A stretch of 8,868 nt of DNA. It comes from Planctomycetota bacterium (GTDB lineage Bacteria; Planctomycetota; Phycisphaerae; UBA1845; CAIVHJ01). Under the pieces are notes generated by a model. The model saw nothing but the letters and a program-made list of their open reading frames with translations. It was not told the origin of the DNA and ran no database searches. Position 1 is the stretch's first letter; every line of letters starts with the position of its first letter. Below, piece after piece: positions 5,776-8,868 of the stretch. The translations under genes were made by a program, and so were the position numbers. The stretch spans positions 1-8,868 of the forward strand of contig JACZTW010000157.1 of assembly GCA_022573485.1 (NCBI GenBank). Reading direction: 5' to 3'.

Positions 5776-6438
5776 TCACAGCTCGCGCGAGACGAGCTTT
5801 ACGACCACGCCTTGAATGGAAAAGTCCTGCGAGAGATCGAGGGCCAGCGGCGGGACGTTGGGATTGTCCCCCCGCAGGATGATCATGTCGCCGCTGTCGG
5901 TGTGCTCGACGCTGACGCGTTTAAGTGTCGGCTGGCCTTCGACCAGACAGGCGCAGATTTTGCCCTGCACGTGGAGCGGCTCGACGTCCGGGCGATAGTG
6001 TACAAGTACGATATCACCCGGCTTGAGCGTCGGCTCCATGCTGTCGAACGTGAGACGCAAACAATAGTAATCCGGGCTCCAGAGGTGTTTCAGCACAGGC
6101 CAGGTCTCTGCCGTTTCCTGGGTTTCCGACGGCGGGCCGGCGGGGATGCTGCCGAAAAGCGGCACGTCTGTGGCTTCGTAAAGTTGGGGATTGTCGTGGC
6201 CCGCGGCCCGCCCGATGATCACCGCAGGGGGCAAGTCCAGTGCATCTGCCAGCCGCTTGACCGTCGCGCCGCCGAGATGACGCCGGCCCGTCTCGACCGC
6301 ACTGAGATAGCCCTGCGTCACGCCGGCTGCCCGGGCCAGAGCTACTTGATTCAAGCCCAACTCCTGCCGACGGCGCTTGATCCGTTGGCCCGCAGTTTGC
6401 AGTCGCTGCTCGGATATCCGGCGATATATTTGAGTCAT
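5776..6438 (-). CDS. LexA/CI-type repressor: HTH plus S24 self-cleaving peptidase
   Basis: A 220-residue phage-type repressor. An XRE helix-turn-helix lies at about 16-72 (GQRIKRRRQELGLNQVALARAAGVTQGYLSAVETGRR). The linker carries the cleavage site 'GSIPAGPP' with the Ala-Gly bond at 100/101. The S24 domain has the catalytic Ser in 'FDSMEPTL' (S133) and Lys in 'TLKRV' (K173), so all parts needed for RecA-stimulated self-cleavage are present. It would hold a phage-like element silent until DNA damage. I prefer the ATG at 6438: it lies at the usual +1 distance from a TATATT on the minus strand and is overlapped by a palindrome, as in leaderless repressor mRNAs. A GTG at 6474 would add 12 residues, with only a weak SD. 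The stop is 174 bases before the start of the COG2401 gene on the same strand. Confidence 0.88.
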   Translation of the reverse strand: MTQIYRRISEQRLQTAGQRIKRRRQELGLNQVALARAAGVTQGYLSAVETGRRHLGGATVKRLADALDLPPAVIIGRAAGHDNPQLYEATDVPLFGSIPAGPPSETQETAETWPVLKHLWSPDYYCLRLTFDSMEPTLKPGDIVLVHYRPDVEPLHVQGKICACLVEGQPTLKRVSVEHTDSGDMIILRGDNPNVPPLALDLSQDFSIQGVVVKLVSREL

Positions 6439-6453
6439 ATATTGAAATATATG
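6436..6453 (-). promoter_or_regulatory. Palindromic operator and -10 over the repressor start
   Basis: CATATATT-GA-AATATATG has perfect 8-bp arms. On the minus strand it includes TATATT (6451-6446) and ends in the ATG of the repressor (6438-6436), with 7 bases between, so the A of ATG would be +1. A matching -35 is poor (TGATTT), as is usual for activated or maintenance promoters. The likely role is self-regulation by the repressor. A related TATATT lies nearby at about 6424-6429. Confidence 0.5.
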
Positions 6454-6502
6454 CCAACGGCGATCCGAAATCACTTGTTTTCCAGAAAAAATCCAAATCC
6501 AT

Positions 6503-6531
6503 TTGACTCACGCGCAGTATTGCAGTATATT
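6503..6531 (+). promoter_or_regulatory. Sigma70-type promoter of the GbsR-like gene
   Basis: TTGACT (6503-6508), a 17-base spacer and TATATT (6526-6531) make a near-consensus vegetative promoter pointing at the gene at 6561. The spacer and -10 include the tandem repeat GCAGTATT/GCAGTATA (6514-6529). Confidence 0.7.
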
Positions 6532-6545
6532 CTGTAAGAACAGAA
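6530..6545 (+). promoter_or_regulatory. Operator 1: TTCTGT-N4-ACAGAA palindrome
   Basis: A perfect inverted repeat, TTCTGT-AAGA-ACAGAA, overlaps the end of the -10 and the likely start point of the GbsR-like gene, the position expected for autorepression. The same motif recurs at 7128-7147. Confidence 0.65.
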
Positions 6546-6560
6546 ATTGGAGAATGTCAA

Positions 6561-7094
6561 ATGGTGAAGCTGACACCGGTCATGGAGAAGTTCATCCTGC
6601 ACTGGGGTGAAATGGGCAGCAAATGGGGCATCAATCGTACGGTGGCTCAGATTCACGCCCTGCTGTTCCTCTCGCCCCAACCGCTCAACGCGGAGGAAAT
6701 CACCGAGACGCTGCAAGTGGCGCGCTCGAACGTCAGCAACAGTCTGAAGGAACTGCAAGGCTGGGGCATTGTCCGCGTGGTTCATGTCATGGGCGATCGC
6801 CGCGATCACTTCGAGTCGCTCAAGGACGTCTGGCAAATGTTCCAGGTCATTCTCGACGAGCGCAAGGAGCGCGAATGTGAGCCGACGCGTGTGCTGCTCC
6901 GCGAATGTCTGGCCGACGCTGAGAAGGGGGGCGAAGCCGAGCGATATTCCAAGGAGCGCCTTGCGGAGATGCTCGACTTCTTCGAGACCATGATGCACTG
7001 GTACGAAGACATGCGCAAGTTACCCTCTGGAGCGTTGATCAAGTTTGTAAAGATGGGCGGCAGGATTAAGAAGATGCTGGGCCTGGCGTCGTGA
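6561..7094 (+). CDS. GbsR/MarR-family transcriptional regulator
   Basis: A 177-residue regulator of the GbsR type (COG1510). The N-terminus has 'FILHWGEMGSKWGINRTVAQIHALLFLSPQPLNAEEI'. A winged helix covers about 30-85, with recognition helix 'VARSNVSNSLKELQGWGIV' and wing 'VHVMGDRRDHF'. A helical C-terminal dimerisation part, including 'DMRKLPSG', runs to the end. GGAGA lies 7 bases before the ATG. The family includes the choline-sensing GbsR of Bacillus, but no osmoprotectant gene lies nearby, so the signal here is unknown. The promoter carries a palindrome at +1, and a second copy lies after the gene, before the membrane-protein pair, suggesting that it controls both itself and them. It is divergent from the S24 repressor and probably belongs to the host rather than the phage-like element. 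Confidence 0.9.
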   Translation: MVKLTPVMEKFILHWGEMGSKWGINRTVAQIHALLFLSPQPLNAEEITETLQVARSNVSNSLKELQGWGIVRVVHVMGDRRDHFESLKDVWQMFQVILDERKERECEPTRVLLRECLADAEKGGEAERYSKERLAEMLDFFETMMHWYEDMRKLPSGALIKFVKMGGRIKKMLGLAS

Positions 7095-7127
7095 GGCAGT
7101 CGGGCCGTGTCTCTTATTTTGGAACAT

Positions 7128-7147
7128 GTTTCTGTGAGTGCAGAAAC
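7128..7147 (+). promoter_or_regulatory. Operator 2: GTTTCTG-N6-CAGAAAC palindrome
   Basis: Perfect 7-bp arms, with the same core as operator 1 (TTCTGTnAGnnCAGAAA), exactly 600 bases further on. It lies 33 bases after the stop of the GbsR-like gene and about 190 bases before the membrane-protein gene at 7338. No clear -35/-10 pair was found here. The remaining leader, 7148-7324, holds a small hairpin CTCGCG/CGCGAG (7195-7208) without a T-tract, so it is not a classical terminator. Confidence 0.6.
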
Positions 7148-7324
7148 AACTGACGACAGAGAATTTGCTGAACGTCGTAGGATTCCAGTGAGCTCTCGCG
7201 GACGCGAGGATCTCGGGGCGGCGGCTAAACGGCAAGCCGAAGGCAAGCATAATCTGGTTTGAGTTGGGCGTTGGGCGAGCACCGGGGTTTGCGTTGTTGC
7301 TACGGGACTCGATGGCTTTTAGAG

Positions 7325-7331
7325 AAAGGAG
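7325..7331 (+). promoter_or_regulatory. Strong ribosome binding site for the 7338 start
   Basis: AAAGGAG with a 6-base spacer to the ATG at 7338. This favours the ATG over the GTG one codon upstream. Confidence 0.7.
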
Positions 7332-7337
7332 ATCGTG

Positions 7338-7796
7338 ATGACGGTGTGGACTTACATCATTTACCTGGGGATCAGTGTGGCCATGACTGTGTGGGTGGCG
7401 CAGACACTGTTCAAGCATGGCAGGATATTTCTGGTCGAGACGTTTTCGGGGAAGGAGGATCTGGCTGACTCAGTGAATCACTTGTTGGTGGTCGGGTTCT
7501 ATTTGATCAACATCGGCTACGTCACGCTGGCGCTCAAGTATGGCGCCAAGCCTGCGGACATGGTCGGTGCGATCGAGGTCTTGAGTACGAAGGTCGGGTT
7601 GGTCTTACTCGTGCTGGGCTTCATGCACTTCTTCAACCTGGCTGTGTTCTCGAAAATGCGGCGGCGCACGCTGAACGGTCCTGCACGTCATACCCGCGTG
7701 TCATCTCTACCGGAACAAGAACCCGTCACCGGGGTCGAACTCAGAGAACTCACGCCGCCGGCGGGTGCCATCAGTGCTCAGGGAGATCGGATTTGA
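7338..7796 (+). CDS. Conserved-looking integral membrane protein next to GbsR-like gene
   Basis: A 152-residue protein with three membrane helices, at about 4-22, 47-67 and 83-105. Polar motifs sit between and within them: 'LFKHGRIFLVETFSGKEDLADSVNHLLVVGFYLINIGYV' at 24-62 and 'MHFFNLAVFSKMRRR' at 96-110. A disordered tail of about 40 residues follows. The regular charged and Asn/His positions suggest a conserved uncharacterised family rather than random sequence, but I cannot name it. The downstream gene starts within its stop codon, so the two are co-translated. Context (a GbsR-type regulator and a shared operator motif upstream) suggests that membrane stress or an osmotic signal controls it; this is inference. 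Confidence 0.8.
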   Translation: MTVWTYIIYLGISVAMTVWVAQTLFKHGRIFLVETFSGKEDLADSVNHLLVVGFYLINIGYVTLALKYGAKPADMVGAIEVLSTKVGLVLLVLGFMHFFNLAVFSKMRRRTLNGPARHTRVSSLPEQEPVTGVELRELTPPAGAISAQGDRI

Positions 7797-8575
7797 CATC
7801 TGGAGCAAGAGTATCGCGACCCGAGCGCGCCGCTGTTTCGTTCTTGGGCACGTTCCTCGGCTGGTGCGTGGCCTACTGGGGATACGCCGCTTACCAGGTC
7901 CACCTTGGCGGCTTCGGGCGGGTAACGGATTTCGCTGCCATGCTGTTCTGGCCGGCGGCGCACATCTTCGTGTGGTGGCTGATCTTTGTGTTACCCGTGG
8001 TGATGCTTGTCGATCAGCGACATTGGATGTTCCGGGTATCGGTATTCCCGTTCTTCCTCGGTTTGTACGCTTTGGTGGGCTATATGATCTTGCTGGCCTG
8101 GGCGGGTCTGTCGTTCCATGTTCACTTTCAGATTTACGCATCGGTCGTCGGGGTTGTCGGCGGCTTGACATACTCTGTTGAAATACGAAGGCGCATCGCG
8201 GGTCGTATTCTGGCGTTCTTGCGGCTTCCCAAACTCGCGATGTTGGTGGTTCCGCCGCTGGCTGTCGTCGTTTTCTGTCTAGGCATCTGGCCTATCATCG
8301 AGGCGCACTGCCCTGCATTTGCTTGCCGATATGGCGGTTCAACCGTCTCTCGGCGCGTGACCGCGCGCATCCTGAACCAAGTACAGGTTGGGGACCGTCT
8401 CGAAGATCTGCACCAGCTCCTGCCGGACCGTTTTCTCAGTCCGGACGACTACCCGCCTGAGCGGCGGGGTCGATCATTCGGCTCGATGGGCGTGCATATG
8501 AGCGGCGTAGGCAGTTGGTCGATCAGATTTCGCGATGGCGTGGTCACGGAAGCCAAAGTCAACGAACCGTCGTAA
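7793..8575 (+). CDS. Multi-pass membrane protein with BamE/SmpA-like C-terminal segment
   Basis: A 260-residue protein of unknown function. Membrane helices lie at about 13-35, 45-73, 79-107, 112-127 and 147-169. A soluble C-terminal domain, about 185-260, contains 'ILNQVQVGDRLEDLHQLLP' at 193-211 and 'WSIRFRDGVVTEA' at 242-254. That pair, 'I..VxVGD...DL..LLP' followed by 'F.DGVV.EA', recalls the small BamE/SmpA-type fold used in envelope proteins; the resemblance is weak. The start is a TTG at 7793 that overlaps the upstream stop (TTGA), with GGGAG about 8 bases before it. No ATG occurs until about residue 50, inside the second helix. It probably works with the preceding membrane protein. 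Confidence 0.75.
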   Translation: MTSGARVSRPERAAVSFLGTFLGWCVAYWGYAAYQVHLGGFGRVTDFAAMLFWPAAHIFVWWLIFVLPVVMLVDQRHWMFRVSVFPFFLGLYALVGYMILLAWAGLSFHVHFQIYASVVGVVGGLTYSVEIRRRIAGRILAFLRLPKLAMLVVPPLAVVVFCLGIWPIIEAHCPAFACRYGGSTVSRRVTARILNQVQVGDRLEDLHQLLPDRFLSPDDYPPERRGRSFGSMGVHMSGVGSWSIRFRDGVVTEAKVNEPS

Positions 8576-8634
8576 CGCGTCTGCCCGCGACATTGTCGTT
8601 GCCGCAGCGCCTGAATTTCGGTATCGTTCGGCGC

Positions 8635-8868
8635 ATGCGTAAACGGCTCGACATGCTGGGTCGCCAGGTTCGGCGGCGTTTCGTGGGTTTCTTTTCGAAA
8701 CACGGCTTTCGAGAAGAGTACTTCCTGACATTGATGGCCATTCTCATTGGTGTGGCCACCGGTTGTGGAGCCTCGGGGTTTTTCCTGCTGATCGAAGAAG
8801 CCAACATCTTTGCTTACGGGCACGGCGAGCAGGCCGGCGGGCTGTTCGGCGGACGGCTGTGGATGTTG
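8635..8868 (+). CDS. ClC-family chloride channel/transporter, N-terminal part (runs off the window)
   Basis: 78 codons are open to the window edge. After a basic N-terminus (MRKRLDMLGRQVRRR) come 'EEYFLTLMAILIGVATGCGASGFFLLIEEAN' (about 27-57) and a Gly-rich loop 'GHGEQAGGLFGGRLW'. This is the typical first helix of bacterial ClC proteins (YFL.LMAILIGV.TG.GA..FR.LI), which carry chloride through the membrane, some in exchange for protons. The conserved selectivity motifs (GSGIP, GxEGP, GxFxP) would lie beyond the window. The ATG at 8635 gives the best N-terminus; the SD is weak, and TTG at 8599 is an in-frame alternative. It starts 59 bases after the upstream gene on the same strand, so it may be co-transcribed. 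Confidence 0.8.
   Translation, partial: MRKRLDMLGRQVRRRFVGFFSKHGFREEYFLTLMAILIGVATGCGASGFFLLIEEANIFAYGHGEQAGGLFGGRLWML

Noticed and set aside
5665..6537. A 290-codon open frame on the plus strand
   Set aside because: It covers the S24 repressor in antisense; the repressor reading has an HTH, a cleavage site and a catalytic dyad.
7195..7208. Terminator after the GbsR-like gene
   Set aside because: The hairpin CTCGCG/CGCGAG has a tiny loop and no T-run. It may be only a leader hairpin.

Overview
The window looks like chromosomal DNA of a planctomycete, probably of the Phycisphaerae or a related uncultured lineage. The main evidence is the first gene, which carries the double zinc-ribbon signature 'CGYxLRGLxExRCPECG' that is very common in that phylum. 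The clover-shaped palindrome at 1943-1995 is of a kind I associate with planctomycete genomes. Many genes start without a clear Shine-Dalgarno sequence. No rRNA, tRNA or CRISPR array is visible.

Layout. (1) 37-483, plus strand: a host membrane protein with a zinc ribbon at each end. (2) 488-2993, minus strand: six tightly packed genes that read like the start of a Mu-like phage late operon. In transcription order they are a small two-helix holin-like protein, a lipoprotein-like protein, an unknown 105-residue protein, a membrane-anchored coiled coil, a small winged-helix protein and a gp27/DUF3486-like protein. The block stops exactly where a large terminase and portal would be expected, so it looks like a phage remnant or a domesticated fragment. 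Related five-unit heptamer arrays (consensus CNACTGA) lie at both ends, at 470-504 and 3011-3045. (3) 3227-4034, plus strand: a DUF6338 membrane protein translationally coupled to a 63-residue disordered protein. (4) 4081-6438, minus strand: an ABC-type ATPase fused to a GNAT acetyltransferase-like domain (COG2401 type), and a LexA/CI-type S24 repressor with an intact self-cleavage site. (5) 6561 to the end, plus strand: a GbsR/MarR-family regulator, two uncharacterised membrane proteins, and the first 78 codons of a ClC chloride channel.

How the parts may work together. The S24 repressor, the COG2401 protein and the packaging/lysis-type genes could be parts of one decayed, SOS-responsive phage-like element, with the DUF6338 pair as cargo. 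The transposase or integrase, large terminase and portal are all absent from the window. On the right, the GbsR-type regulator has a near-consensus promoter (TTGACT, 17 bp, TATATT) with a TTCTG/CAGAA palindrome at its start point. A second copy of that palindrome lies exactly 600 bp downstream, before the membrane-protein pair. This suggests a small self-contained regulon in which the regulator controls itself and the membrane-protein operon.

All gene families were assigned by reading motifs; no database search was run.
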